Position numbers and translations under genes: made by a program. From Vicinamibacterales bacterium (GTDB lineage: Bacteria; Acidobacteriota; Vicinamibacteria; Vicinamibacterales; UBA2999), in NCBI GenBank assembly GCA_030680175.1, contig JAUXWO010000116.1, forward strand, positions 1 to 47,580: a DNA stretch of 47,580 nt, written 5' to 3'. Below, piece after piece: positions 8,357 through 17,395 of the stretch. The notes beneath the pieces were generated by a model. The model saw only the letters and a program-made list of their open reading frames with translations, did no database searches and was not told the origin of the DNA. Positions within the stretch are counted from its first letter, which is position 1. Each line of letters opens with the position of its first letter.

Positions 8357-10153
8357 ATGGAACAGGTGACGCTCACCATTGATGGGCGGCCGGTAACCGT
8401 GCCCAAGGGCACGACCGTGCTTCAAGCGGCGATCCAGTCCGGGTCGCCGGTCCCGTACTACTGCTACCACCCCGGGCTGGGCATCGACGCGTCGTGCCGT
8501 GTCTGCCTCGTCAAGATCGAGAAGATGCCGAAGCTGCAGACGTCGTGCTCGACGCCGGTGGCGGAGGGCATGGTCGTGCACACGCAGGATCCGGAAGCCG
8601 TGCAGGGCCGTGCGGGCGTCTTCGAGTTCCTCCTGGTGAACCACCCGCTCGACTGCCCCGTCTGCGACAAGGGCGGCGAGTGCCCGCTGCAGGACTTCTC
8701 GTACACGTTCGGCAACGACGAGAGCCGCATGGACTTCCCGCGGCGCACCTTCGACGGCCAGGGCGTGAAGGCCGACGTGGACTTCGGCCCCACGCTGATG
8801 CTCAACCGGAACCGCTGCATCCTGTGCACGCGCTGCGTCCGGTTCATGCGCGAGATCGACAGCGACGCGCAGATCGGCATCGTCGATCGCGGCAACGGGA
8901 GCGAGATCGCCACGTTCAACGAACAGGGCGTCCACTCGCTGCTCTCGGGCAACCTCATGGATGTCTGCCCGGTCGGCGCCATCACCACCAAGCAGTACCG
9001 CTTCCGCTCGCGGCCCTGGGACAACCCGGCCGCCGTCGACACGATCTGCACGGGCTGCTCGAAGGGCTGCAGCGTGACGGGGTGGCTGCGCGCCAAGCCC
9101 GAGTGGGCCAAGGGCACGAGCCTCGTCCGCATCACGCCGCGCTACAACCCGGCCGTCAACGACTTCTGGATGTGCGACATCGGCCGCTTCCAGTACGGCT
9201 GGGTCGAAGGGGAGCACCGCCTGCGCAAGCCCCTCATCCTGACGAAGGACGGCGTGCAGCAGGTGGTGACGTGGAAGGACGCGCTCGTCAAGGCGCGCGA
9301 CCTGCTGAACGCCGCCGGCCGCCGCGATCCCGCGTCGGTGCGGATGCTCGTCTCGGCGCACGCGTCGCACGAGGAGCTGTTCCTGATCAAGCGGCTCGCG
9401 ACGGAGCTCAAGGGCGAGGCGGGCCTCGCCGACGCACACGTGTCGTGGCGCCGCTCCGAGAAGCAGCAGCCGGCCGCGGCCGCCTTCGTCGTGCCGGCCA
9501 CCGATGCGCCCAACGTGAACGGCGCGCGCGCGCTCGGCTTCACCACCGCCGCCGGCAACGACGGCGAGGCGGACCTGAGCGGCCTGCGCGCGGCCGTGGA
9601 CGCGGGCCGCGTGGCGTTGCTCTACGTGCTCGACCCCGGCCCCGAGGGATCCATCGGCGACGTCTCGTGGATCCTCGAGGCCCGTGCCGCCGGCCGCATC
9701 GGCGCCGTGATCTATCAGGGCGTGCTGGCCACACCGCTCGCGCGGGCGGCGGACCTCGTGCTGCCCGGCGCGGCGTGGGTCGAGAAGGACGGCTGCTTCA
9801 CCAACGACCAGGGCATGCTGCAGACGGCCTCGAAGGCCCTCAACACGCCCGGCGAGGCCGTCGAAGACTGGCAGATCCTCACGAGCGTGGCGGCGGCCGT
9901 CGGGCTCGCGTTCACCTACACGAGCGCGGCCGAAGTGCGCGCGGCCCTCGGCCTCGACAGCCAGACGTTCAACCGGCCCGTGAGCGCCGAGACGTGGCTG
10001 CAGTCGAGCAACCCGATGGAACGGCAGAAGTGGCACGACATGTTCGAGGACCTGCCGCCCGTCAAGGGACACAACGTCCAGATGGAGCGCTCCCCGCAGG
10101 CCACCGTGATCCCGCTCACGCTGGTCACGGAAGAGGTGGGCCGCACCGAATGA
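8357..10153 (+). CDS. nuoG: NADH-quinone oxidoreductase subunit G-like iron-sulfur protein
   Basis: A 598-residue protein. Residues 1-75 form a 2Fe-2S ferredoxin domain (C36, C47, C50, C64). The His-Cys cluster motif H-x3-C-x2-C-x5-C follows at H96/C100/C103/C109, then a 4Fe-4S set at C154/C157/C160/C204 and a further cluster at the start of the molybdopterin-oxidoreductase domain (C231, C234, C238 and a later Cys near 275). The C-terminal region is a shortened, cofactor-free MopB fold, as in complex I. The protein carries electrons along the peripheral arm of complex I. No other nuo gene lies beside it in the window, so this is a detached nuoG, or the large subunit of a related NAD-dependent complex. 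ATG 8357 is chosen because upstream codons are unrelated to the ferredoxin fold. Confidence 0.9.
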   Translation: MEQVTLTIDGRPVTVPKGTTVLQAAIQSGSPVPYYCYHPGLGIDASCRVCLVKIEKMPKLQTSCSTPVAEGMVVHTQDPEAVQGRAGVFEFLLVNHPLDCPVCDKGGECPLQDFSYTFGNDESRMDFPRRTFDGQGVKADVDFGPTLMLNRNRCILCTRCVRFMREIDSDAQIGIVDRGNGSEIATFNEQGVHSLLSGNLMDVCPVGAITTKQYRFRSRPWDNPAAVDTICTGCSKGCSVTGWLRAKPEWAKGTSLVRITPRYNPAVNDFWMCDIGRFQYGWVEGEHRLRKPLILTKDGVQQVVTWKDALVKARDLLNAAGRRDPASVRMLVSAHASHEELFLIKRLATELKGEAGLADAHVSWRRSEKQQPAAAAFVVPATDAPNVNGARALGFTTAAGNDGEADLSGLRAAVDAGRVALLYVLDPGPEGSIGDVSWILEARAAGRIGAVIYQGVLATPLARAADLVLPGAAWVEKDGCFTNDQGMLQTASKALNTPGEAVEDWQILTSVAAAVGLAFTYTSAAEVRAALGLDSQTFNRPVSAETWLQSSNPMERQKWHDMFEDLPPVKGHNVQMERSPQATVIPLTLVTEEVGRTE

Positions 10154-10156
10154 TCC

Positions 10157-10178
10157 GGGGCGCGTAACAGCGCGCCCC
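10157..10178 (+). terminator. Hairpin just after nuoG
   Basis: GGGGCGCG pairs with CGCGCCCC across a 6-nt loop, starting 4 nt after the nuoG stop. It lacks a U-tract. The hairpin after the sigma-54 activator gene (33065-33086) has the same stem and loop lengths. Confidence 0.45.
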
Positions 10179-10255
10179 CGGCCGGCGTAGCACCAGCAGG
10201 GGCTGCGTCCGGGGCCGGGCCCCGGCGGACCGCGCCGTTCGGCCCGCCTCCGGGT

Positions 10256-10311
10256 GGAGTGTCGTCGGCGGCCACTACCGGGCTGGTGGTACCCTCCAGT
10301 CGAGACACACC
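10256..10311. repeat. Internally deleted family B element, copy B5 (56 bp)
   Basis: It keeps both ends (GGAGTGTCGTC... and ...CAGTCGAGACACACC) and the ACTACCGGGC segment but lacks the central GC hairpin. It is oriented like B3 on the plus strand and lies 11 nt before ccdA. Confidence 0.7.
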
Positions 10312-10322
10312 GTTAGAGGGAC

Positions 10323-11075
10323 ATGGAAAACGTCACGCTCTTCACCGCGTTCATCGCCGGCGTCCTGTCGTTCATCTCGCCGTGCGTCCTGCCCCTGATT
10401 CCAGGCTACCTGTCGTACATCTCGGGCGTGTCGCTCGAGGAGATGCGCGGCCCGGCCGCGGGCGGCGGCGCGGCGGGCGTGGCGGCGTCGGTGCAGGTCG
10501 TGAACCCGCGCGTGATGATGACCTCGGTGGCGTTCGTGCTGGGCTTCTCGCTCGTGTTCGTCTCCCTCGGCGCCTCGGCCACCTACTTCGGCCAGTTCCT
10601 GATGGAGCGGCTCACGCTGCTCGGCAAGGTCGCCGGCGTCATCCTGATCATCTTCGGCCTCCACATGATGGGGGTCTTCCGGATCGGCTGGCTCTACCAG
10701 GAAGCACGCATCCAGACGAAGTCGCGGCCCACGGGCTTCATCGGCGCGATGCTCGTCGGCATCGCGTTCGCCTTCGGCTGGACCCCGTGCATCGGCCCGA
10801 TCCTCGCCGGCATTCTCACCGTCGCCGCGGTACAGGACACCGTCGGAGAAGGCATCCGCCTGCTGGCCGTCTACTCGGCCGGCCTGGGCATCCCGTTCCT
10901 GCTGGCGGCGCTGGCCATCGACCACTTCTTCACGGCCTTCCACAAGATCCGCAGGCACTACCGCAAGATCGAGATCGTCTCCGGGCTCCTGCTCATCATC
11001 GTGGGTGTGTTGATCTTCACGAACCGCTTCACGGTCATCGCGCAGTGGCTGACGCCCTATCTGCCCGTGTTCTAG
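10323..11075 (+). CDS. ccdA: Cytochrome c biogenesis CcdA-type thiol transporter
   Basis: A 250-residue polytopic membrane protein with six hydrophobic segments. Both family cysteines are present: C21 in FISPCVLPLIPGY and C155 in FGWTPCIGPI. CcdA/DsbD-type proteins pass electrons from cytoplasmic thioredoxin across the membrane to periplasmic partners for cytochrome c maturation or disulfide reduction. No thioredoxin-like partner is adjacent. A purine-rich site (GAGGGA) precedes the ATG at proper distance, so this gene, unlike several neighbours, appears to use Shine-Dalgarno initiation. Its TAG stop lies 3 nt before element B2. Confidence 0.92.
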   Translation: MENVTLFTAFIAGVLSFISPCVLPLIPGYLSYISGVSLEEMRGPAAGGGAAGVAASVQVVNPRVMMTSVAFVLGFSLVFVSLGASATYFGQFLMERLTLLGKVAGVILIIFGLHMMGVFRIGWLYQEARIQTKSRPTGFIGAMLVGIAFAFGWTPCIGPILAGILTVAAVQDTVGEGIRLLAVYSAGLGIPFLLAALAIDHFFTAFHKIRRHYRKIEIVSGLLLIIVGVLIFTNRFTVIAQWLTPYLPVF

Positions 11076-11077
11076 TC

Positions 11078-11178
11078 GGAGGGCCTCGGCTGAAGAAGGG
11101 CTGCCAGCGCCTCGGCTGCGCCGCGATTCTGCGGGCCGCCCAACGGGCGGCCCGGTCGTAGAGCGTCAACGACACTCC
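11078..11178. repeat. Family B 101-bp palindromic element, copy B2
   Basis: It starts GGAGGGCCTCGGCTG 3 nt after the ccdA stop and ends GACACTCC; the CCGCGATTCTGCGG block and the central GC hairpin are as in B1. Confidence 0.85.
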
Positions 11179-11229
11179 ATCAGTCGGAGGGCCTGACGGC
11201 CGCACGCCGTGGTATTCTGGCGCGCAGTC

Positions 11230-12444
11230 ATGACCCGACTGCCCCTCCGCTTCCTCGTGATCGTGCTCGCACTCGCGGCGACCGGCGGGCTGGGCTACCG
11301 GGCCTTCCGGATCGACCTCTCCATTGGCGCCACGCTCGACGCCACACGGCGCGCCGAGCAGGCCGTCGCCGCCACCCGCCTCACGCTCGCCGGCCTCGAT
11401 GCCACCCTGCGGTCGTTCGTCGCGCCTGGCCAGCGGCCGCGCGTGTGGGCCGAGGAGGCCGATCGCCAGCTCAACCTGGTGCGTGAGCAGCTGATCGCGC
11501 TCGAGAGCGCGGCCCCCGCCGGCGGCGATCACCCGATCGACGGCGCGCTCGACCGCGTGGATCAACTGGCCGCGAGCGCCGGACGCATCCGCAGCTACGT
11601 GGAGGGCGACCAGGGCCTGCTCGCCAGCGACATCGTCTTCAACGAGGCGCGGGGCCTCGTCGCCGGTCTCGACGAACAGGTGGCCCGCGCCGGCTCGCTC
11701 GAGCGCGGACGCCAGGCGGCAGCGCTTTCCAGCCTGCGCCAGGAACAGGGCCTGGTCGTCGGCGGCAGCATCGCGGTCTGGCTGTTTGCGGCCATCCTCC
11801 TGCTGCCCGCCGGCCGCGCGACCCAGCCGGCCAGCCCCGAGGCCACCGCCGCGCACGCCACCTTCGGCGACCTCGGCACCGGCGCGGCACGCGCCCCTGA
11901 GGCCCCCGCGGCATCGAACGCCGCCCGGGGCGCCGCAGCGCCGGCCGCGGCCGCACCTGCGGCGCTGGTGTCGGCCGCGGCGCTCTGCACCGATCTCGCG
12001 CGCGTCACCGACGGCACCGAAGTGACACGGCTCCTCGAGCGTGCGGCCGAGGTGCTCGACGCGTCCGGCGTGATCGTCTGGGTCGCGGGCCCGACCGGCG
12101 CGGAGCTCTTCGCCGCCGGCTCCCACGGCTACGACGAGCGCATGTTCGCCCGCATCGGCGCCATCCACCGCGATGCCGCCAACCTGACGGCGGCCGCCTT
12201 CCGCGAAGGGGCACTCCGCACGAGCGCGGCGCTCGATTCCTCGGGCGCCGCCATCGCCGTGCCCCTCATCGGTCCCTCGGGCGTCGTCGGCGTGCTCTCG
12301 GCCGAGCTGCGCGCGTCGGTGGACCTCTCCCCCTCGGCGTCCGCCCTCGCCACGATCGTCGCCGCCCAGCTCGCCACGCTGGTCGGGTCGCTGCCCTCGG
12401 CCGCCGGCGACGAGGCCCCGCCCGCGCAGCAAGCCAACGCGTAG
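11230..12444 (+). CDS. Membrane-anchored GAF-domain sensor protein
   Basis: A 404-residue protein. It has a hydrophobic segment at about 7-25, a helical extracytoplasmic region (about 30-165), a second membrane segment (about 178-197), an Ala/Pro-rich linker (about 200-255) and a C-terminal GAF-like domain (about 265-395: VTRLLERAAEVLDASGVIVW, IAVPLIGPSGVVGVL). There is no kinase, GGDEF or phosphatase domain after the GAF, so it senses or scaffolds without an obvious output. The ATG at 11230 gives a clean signal-anchor; a TATTCT box lies 11 nt upstream. It is followed 6 nt later by palindrome A2. Ligand and partner are unknown. Confidence 0.75.
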   Translation: MTRLPLRFLVIVLALAATGGLGYRAFRIDLSIGATLDATRRAEQAVAATRLTLAGLDATLRSFVAPGQRPRVWAEEADRQLNLVREQLIALESAAPAGGDHPIDGALDRVDQLAASAGRIRSYVEGDQGLLASDIVFNEARGLVAGLDEQVARAGSLERGRQAAALSSLRQEQGLVVGGSIAVWLFAAILLLPAGRATQPASPEATAAHATFGDLGTGAARAPEAPAASNAARGAAAPAAAAPAALVSAAALCTDLARVTDGTEVTRLLERAAEVLDASGVIVWVAGPTGAELFAAGSHGYDERMFARIGAIHRDAANLTAAAFREGALRTSAALDSSGAAIAVPLIGPSGVVGVLSAELRASVDLSPSASALATIVAAQLATLVGSLPSAAGDEAPPAQQANA

Positions 12445-12450
12445 CGCTGA

Positions 12451-12586
12451 CACGGACAAACACGAAGGCCCCGAAGACGCACGAAGCTCGGCAGGTCAGT
12501 TCTCAGATCCAGATCGGAACCGGATCCATGAATTGAGCTTTCTTCGTGCGTCCTTCGTTTCTTCGTGACCTTCGTGTTTGCTCGTA
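12451..12586. repeat. Family A palindromic element, copy A2
   Basis: ACAAACACGAAGGCC on the left pairs with the TTCGTGTTTG arm on the right. Its core (GATCGGAACCGGATCC) is the reverse complement of the A3 core, so the interior is flipped relative to A1 and A3. It lies between two convergent genes. Confidence 0.85.
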
Positions 12587-12590
12587 GCCG

Positions 12591-13244
12591 CTAGTCCTGA
12601 TTCTTCTCCAGTAACTGCCGGAGCATGCGTTCGATGTCGTCGAGGCGCTGACGCACCTCCGGGTCGCGCTCGCGCAGGCGCGGTTCGAGCAGGCGCATCT
12701 CTTCGCGCAGCCGCGGTTCGAGCTCGCGCAGGCGCGGCTCGAGCTCCTGAAGCCGCGGCGCCAGATCTTCGAGACGGAACGCCGTGGCGCCGGGGGCGCC
12801 GTCGAACGCCTGGGTGGCACGCGGCGCCTCGGGCGTGACCTGCAGCGACTGCCTCTGTCCCCCGCGAACGACGTCGATGCCCACCGTGCGTCCCTCGGGC
12901 GTCTCCTGCACGAGGCGCGAGAACTGCCGCGTGCTCCGCACACGCTCCTCATCGAAGCGGACAACGACATCCCCGGCCTGGAGGCCGGCACGCTCGGCCG
13001 CGGTGTCGGGCCGCACCTCGTCGATGCGGACGCCTCCGGTGACGGCGCCGGCCAGGTCCGCCGGCTCGAGGTCGCTCACGGTGACGCCTAGCTGGCTCCC
13101 GCGTGACTCGAAGGTGAACACCCGCGGCGTGCGGGGGCGTTCCTGCGGCTCCTGCGCCGCCAGGGTGGAGACGGCCGCCACGACGGCCGCCAGAAGCACG
13201 GCGGCCAGCACGAGGGACGTGTGCGTGAATCGGTTGGTGCTCAT
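12591..13244 (-). CDS. Exported PDZ-domain protein with a leucine-heptad C-terminus
   Basis: A 217-residue protein. A signal or anchor segment (about 8-28) is followed by a PDZ domain (about 50-135: GVTVSDLEP, VDEVRPDTAAERAGLQAGDVVVRFD-like core) that would bind C-terminal peptides. The last 60 residues are charged heptads of the type ELEPRLR repeated about five times, predicted to form a coiled coil or extended helix. No protease domain is present, unlike DegP/HtrA. The ATG at 13244 is preceded by AAGAGA; longer in-frame starts would hide the signal sequence. It converges on the GAF gene with A2 between them. Likely an envelope adaptor; substrate unknown. Confidence 0.78.
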   Translation of the reverse strand: MSTNRFTHTSLVLAAVLLAAVVAAVSTLAAQEPQERPRTPRVFTFESRGSQLGVTVSDLEPADLAGAVTGGVRIDEVRPDTAAERAGLQAGDVVVRFDEERVRSTRQFSRLVQETPEGRTVGIDVVRGGQRQSLQVTPEAPRATQAFDGAPGATAFRLEDLAPRLQELEPRLRELEPRLREEMRLLEPRLRERDPEVRQRLDDIERMLRQLLEKNQD

Positions 13245-13393
13245 AGTGGTTCTCTTTGGCGATCCGCCATCGCCTCTGGGCGGGGCCCGATGAAATGCGC
13301 CGGACTGGCACACTCCCCATGGCCCTCCGCCACTGTGGGTGTTCGTTCTGCCATGAAATCTGACGCCCGTCCCGGCTGGCTGGTCGTCCGGCG

Positions 13394-13399
13394 TAGAAT
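13394..13399 (+). promoter_or_regulatory. -10 box TAGAAT, 6 nt before ATG of glnA (leaderless type)
   Basis: TAGAAT-N6-ATG. No Shine-Dalgarno is visible upstream of the glnA start. Confidence 0.55.
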
Positions 13400-13405
13400 C
13401 GCTGG

Positions 13406-14773
13406 ATGCCGAAGCCTGGGACGAATGCCGCCGAGCTCAAGGCGCAGATTCTGCAGCGCGCCGAACGGGAGCGCGTCAAGTTCCTCCGCCTGCAGTTCAC
13501 CGACATCCTCGGCGTCATCAAGAACGTCGAGGTCCCCGACCGCCAGTTTGCCGAGGCCCTCGATGGCCGCATCATGTTCGACGGGTCGTCGATCGAAGGG
13601 TTCGTCCGGATCGAGGAGTCGGACATGTACCTGCAGCCGGACCTGGGAACGTTCCAGGTCTTCCCCTGGGCCGAGGCCGGGAGCGCCGCCGGGGGCGGGT
13701 CGGTGCGGGTCGGCCGGATCATCTGCGACATCGCCAACCCCGATGGGACGCCGTTTGCCGGCTGCCCCCGCAGCACGCTGAAGAAGGCGATCCACCTGGC
13801 GGCCAGCCAGGGGCTGCGCATGAAGGCGGGGCCCGAGGCCGAGTTCTTCCTGTTCCAGCGGCGTGACGGCCAGCCCACGACCGAGACGCACGACGGCGCC
13901 GGCTACTTCGACCTCGCCCCCGTGGATCTCGGCGAGGACGTGCGCCGCGAGATCGTGCTCACCCTCGAGCAGATGGGCATCGAGATCGAGGCCGCGCACC
14001 ACGAGGTGGCGCCCGGCCAGCACGAGGTCGACTTCCATCATGACGATGTGCTGGCGACGGCGGACAATGTGAGCACGTTCCGTTTCGTCGTGAAGAACGT
14101 GGCGCTGCGCAACCACCTGCACGCGACCTTCATGCCGAAGCCGATCTTCGGGGTGAACGGGTCGGGCCTGCACATCTATCAGTCGCTGTACCGCGACGGG
14201 CGCAACGCGTTCGTGGACGAGACCGGGTCCCTGCAGTTGAGCGACACGTGCCTTCACTACATCGGCGGCCTGCTGCGGCACGCGAAGGGCTTCTGCGCGG
14301 TCACGAACCCGCTCGTCAACTCCTACAAACGGCTGGTGCCCGGCTTCGAGGCGCCGACGGCGATTGCGTGGTCCGAGAAGAACCGCAGCCCGCTCGTGCG
14401 CGTCCCCGCGGCCCGCGGCGACCACACGCGCGTCGAGCTCCGCATGCCGGATCCGTCGTGCAATCCGTACCTGGCGTTCGCGATGATGCTGCGCGCCGGC
14501 CTCGACGGCATCGAGCAGCAGATCGACCCCGGGCCGCCGGTGAACAAGAACATCTACAAGATGAGCCACCGCGAGCGGCGCCACCTGCGGATCGACGACC
14601 TGCCGGGCAACCTGAGCGAGGCACTCGACGAGTTCGAGAAGGACCCGCTCGTCCGCGACACGCTCGGCGACCACATCTTCGAACACTTCCTGGCGGCCAA
14701 GCGCGAGGAGTGGGAGGGCTACATCCGCCACGTGTCGGGGTGGGAGATCGACCGCTACCTGCGGGTGTATTAG
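13406..14773 (+). CDS. glnA: Glutamine synthetase, type I (GSI-alpha-like)
   Basis: A 455-residue cytoplasmic enzyme that makes glutamine from glutamate, ammonia and ATP. Diagnostic blocks are visible: DGSSIEGF at residues 59-66, GPEAEFFLF, the HHEVAPGQHEVDF metal/glutamate site, HATFMPKPIFGVNGSGLH, the ATP-site NPLVNSYKRLVPG and the RVELRMPDPSCNPYLAFA block. The length and the segment NIYKMSHRERR match the short alpha-type enzymes (Bacillus-like). The tyrosine adenylylation loop of the beta-type enzymes is not recognisable, so regulation is more likely by feedback or at transcription. The gene is monocistronic: leaderless-type -10 box upstream, palindrome A3 from 12 nt after the stop. Confidence 0.95.
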   Translation: MPKPGTNAAELKAQILQRAERERVKFLRLQFTDILGVIKNVEVPDRQFAEALDGRIMFDGSSIEGFVRIEESDMYLQPDLGTFQVFPWAEAGSAAGGGSVRVGRIICDIANPDGTPFAGCPRSTLKKAIHLAASQGLRMKAGPEAEFFLFQRRDGQPTTETHDGAGYFDLAPVDLGEDVRREIVLTLEQMGIEIEAAHHEVAPGQHEVDFHHDDVLATADNVSTFRFVVKNVALRNHLHATFMPKPIFGVNGSGLHIYQSLYRDGRNAFVDETGSLQLSDTCLHYIGGLLRHAKGFCAVTNPLVNSYKRLVPGFEAPTAIAWSEKNRSPLVRVPAARGDHTRVELRMPDPSCNPYLAFAMMLRAGLDGIEQQIDPGPPVNKNIYKMSHRERRHLRIDDLPGNLSEALDEFEKDPLVRDTLGDHIFEHFLAAKREEWEGYIRHVSGWEIDRYLRVY

Positions 14774-14784
14774 GGACGTCGCCT

Positions 14785-14928
14785 GAGACGTACAAACACG
14801 AAGGTCACGAAGGCCACGAAGACGCACGAAAAGCTTCAGGTTCAGGGATCCGGTTCCGATCGGGATCTCCAAGGTCTTTCGAGTTTGTTTTCTTCGTGAC
14901 CTTCGTGTCCTTCGTGTTTGTACGTCTC
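14785..14928. repeat. Family A palindromic element, copy A3 (best preserved arms)
   Basis: GAGACGTACAAACACGAAGG at the left end is matched by the reverse complement at the right end; the arms hold CACGAAGG units. The core contains GGATCCGGTTCCGATC. The element could fold into a long hairpin 3' of glnA. Confidence 0.9.
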
Positions 14929-15281
14929 ACCGTTGTCCCCTACACAGGACGTGGCGGCAGCGGCGCTTGGTCCGAAGCGGTCGATTGCGCCAGAAAAGCG
15001 ACGCAACTCGCCCGGCACGCTCTTTGATATCGATGATTGCGGTCGCGGCGGATCACCGGGGTGCGTAATCAGGCAGGCGCTGGCATCGCCGCATCCCGGC
15101 TCGCAGCACGTCTCACGATCCGTTGCGGCCACTTCGACGCGCCCCCGCACCCACTCCCCCCTCCCATCGCGCCTTCCGTCCCATCCACGCCCCACCCGCA
15201 CCCTCGGCCTGTGCCGGTGACGTGACTGCCGGAATGAAGTAGTGTATGGACCGACTCGCGACTCGGTTCAGGGGGGATTTT
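14929..15281. other. Gene-poor upstream region of the PQQ dehydrogenase, with a C-rich tract
   Basis: No convincing gene was found here. Bases 15142-15165 on the minus strand carry four G-runs (5, 3, 6 and 3 long) with loops of 3, 3 and 1 nt, a canonical G-quadruplex pattern. An ATG at 15246 is in frame with the dehydrogenase but has a weaker ribosome-binding site than the GTG at 15282. Confidence 0.5.
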
Positions 15282-17354
15282 GTGAGGCTACCGCAGACAC
15301 TTCGGACTCGGATCATCAAGGCGCTCGTGCCGCTGGCCGCCGTGGCCGCGCTCGTGGCCGTGACCCAGCGCGACCACGACGGCGTGGCCGCCCAGGGGCG
15401 CACCATCGAGTGGACCCACTGGGGGGCGGACGAGAGCAGTTCGCGCTACTCGCCGGCCGACCAGATCGACGCCAGCAACTTCGGCAGCATGGAAGTCATG
15501 TGGCGCTGGAAATCGCATAATTTCGGGCCGGAACCCGACACGACCTACCGCAGCACCCCGCTCTACGTAAACGGCAAGCTCTACGCCGTCGCCGGCCACC
15601 GCCGCGCCGTCGTCTGCCTCGACCCGGTCACGGGCGAGACGCTCTGGATGTTCCGCGAAAAGGACAACCCGCGCTGGGAGGCCTCGACGCGCAAGAACTA
15701 CGGCAAGGGCGTGGCGTTCGACCGCGTGAACGGCCGTCCCGTGATCTACGTGGCGACCCCGGGCTACTACCTGTGGGCGCTCGACGCCGACACCGGCCAG
15801 CCGCTGCCTTTCTTCGGCAATAACGGCGTGGTCGATCTGCACCTCGGACTCGGCGATTATGCCGTCCATCCCGATCGTGGCGTCATGGACTACGGCGACA
15901 TCACCACCTCGTCCGCGCCCATCGTGATCAACGGCGTCGTCATCGTGGGCAACTCGCACGATCGCGGCTACTACCCCGAGAACAAGGAGAACATCCCGGG
16001 CGTCGTGCGCGGCTACGACGCGGCCACCGGCCGCATGCTGTGGCGGTTCGACCCGGTGCCAAAGGAAGGCGAGTTCGGCAACGAGACGTGGGGCAACGAC
16101 TCGTGGAAGTGGACCGGCAACGTCTCGGCGTGGGCGCCGCTCTCGGGCGACTCGAAGCTCGGCCTGGTGTACATCCCGACCGACACGCCGACCAACGACT
16201 ACTACGGCGGCAGCCGCCCGGGTGACAACCTGTTCGGCACCAGCATGATCGCGCTCGACGTGAAGACGGGCGAGCGCAAGTGGCACTTCCAGTTCGTGCG
16301 GCACGATATCTGGAACTACGACACGCCGGACGCGCCGAAGCTGCTCGACGTGCAGATCGGCGGCCGCACGGTGCCGATCATCGCGCAGGCCACCAAGCAG
16401 GGCTACGTCTACGTGTTCAACCGCGAGACGGGCGAGCCCATCTGGCCGATGGAGGACCGCCCGGCGCCGAAGTCGGACGTCCCCGGAGAGATCACCGCGG
16501 CCACGCAGCCGCACCCGACCAAGCCGCCGCCATTCGAACTCCAGGGCATGTTCGAGGATCACCTGATCGACTTCACGCCGCTGCTGCGGAAGCAGGCGAT
16601 CGAGATCATGAACCGCTACCGCCACGGGCCCCTGTTCACGCCGCCGTCGCTGCTGAAGGCCGCGGACGGAACGCAGGGCGCGTTCGCCGTGCCCGGCGCC
16701 AACGGCGGCGCCAACATCCCCGGCGGCGCGGCCGCGGACCCGGAAACCGGCTGGCTCTACGTCGCCACGCAGCGCGGCATGGGCATCTACGGTCTCGTGC
16801 CCGCGCAGGAGCGCTACCCCGATGGTCAGCCGTGGCCCGGCTGGGGCTCACCTGACGGCAAGGTAACGTCGGAGTACGTGTGGCTGGCCGCGGGTGGCGC
16901 GCGCGGTCCGTCGGGCGAGAACCCGAAGGATCCGCCACTGCCGCTGCTGAAGCCGCCCTACGCGTCGATCGTGGCGTACGACCTGAACGCCGGCGACCTG
17001 ATGTGGCGCATCCCGAACGGCGAGACGCCGGCCCGCATCAAGAACCACCCGGCGCTCAAGGGCGTCGACATCGGCAACACCGGGCAGTCGGGACACCCGA
17101 ACATCCTGGTGACTAAGACGCTGATGATGTACGGCGAGGGCCGCGGCTCGGAGCCGAACTTCCGCGCCGTGGACAAGAAGACCGGCAAGGAACTCGGCAA
17201 GATCGAGATCCCCGCGCCGACCAGCACCGCGCCGATGAGCTACATGCACAACGGCAACCAGTACATCATCGTCACCGTCTCGGGGGGCAACTTCCCCGGG
17301 GAACTGGTGGCGCTGGCGCTGCCGAGCGCCCGTCCGCCGCGCATGCCCCAGTAG
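15282..17354 (+). CDS. PQQ-dependent dehydrogenase (quinoprotein, eight-bladed propeller)
   Basis: A 690-residue protein with an N-terminal membrane or signal segment (about 13-28, ALVPLAAVAALVAV) and a PQQ propeller repeated throughout. Propeller tryptophan-docking-like segments include AVVCLDPVTGETLWMF, GYDAATGRMLWRF, ALDVKTGERKWHFQ and YVYVFNRETGEPIW. It probably oxidises an alcohol or sugar in the periplasm and feeds electrons to the respiratory chain. It most resembles soluble or membrane-linked glucose/alcohol dehydrogenases common in soil acidobacteria; the substrate cannot be fixed, and no C-terminal haem c motif (CxxCH) is present. GTG 15282 is chosen because GGGGGGA lies five bases upstream; ATG 15246 would add 12 residues. 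A Rho-independent terminator follows. Confidence 0.88.
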   Translation: MRLPQTLRTRIIKALVPLAAVAALVAVTQRDHDGVAAQGRTIEWTHWGADESSSRYSPADQIDASNFGSMEVMWRWKSHNFGPEPDTTYRSTPLYVNGKLYAVAGHRRAVVCLDPVTGETLWMFREKDNPRWEASTRKNYGKGVAFDRVNGRPVIYVATPGYYLWALDADTGQPLPFFGNNGVVDLHLGLGDYAVHPDRGVMDYGDITTSSAPIVINGVVIVGNSHDRGYYPENKENIPGVVRGYDAATGRMLWRFDPVPKEGEFGNETWGNDSWKWTGNVSAWAPLSGDSKLGLVYIPTDTPTNDYYGGSRPGDNLFGTSMIALDVKTGERKWHFQFVRHDIWNYDTPDAPKLLDVQIGGRTVPIIAQATKQGYVYVFNRETGEPIWPMEDRPAPKSDVPGEITAATQPHPTKPPPFELQGMFEDHLIDFTPLLRKQAIEIMNRYRHGPLFTPPSLLKAADGTQGAFAVPGANGGANIPGGAAADPETGWLYVATQRGMGIYGLVPAQERYPDGQPWPGWGSPDGKVTSEYVWLAAGGARGPSGENPKDPPLPLLKPPYASIVAYDLNAGDLMWRIPNGETPARIKNHPALKGVDIGNTGQSGHPNILVTKTLMMYGEGRGSEPNFRAVDKKTGKELGKIEIPAPTSTAPMSYMHNGNQYIIVTVSGGNFPGELVALALPSARPPRMPQ

Positions 17355-17395
17355 GGGTCGCGCGCCACGGGCGCACGATCGTCGGTTTTCTCAGG

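Noticed and set aside
7715-10072. 785-codon minus-strand frame over nuoG
   Set aside because: It is antisense to all the nuoG cysteine motifs and is biased in composition.
14785-14928. KHEGHEGHE peptide as a small protein gene
   Set aside because: It is only the translation of the palindromic arms, with no start signals, and lies in different frames in different copies.
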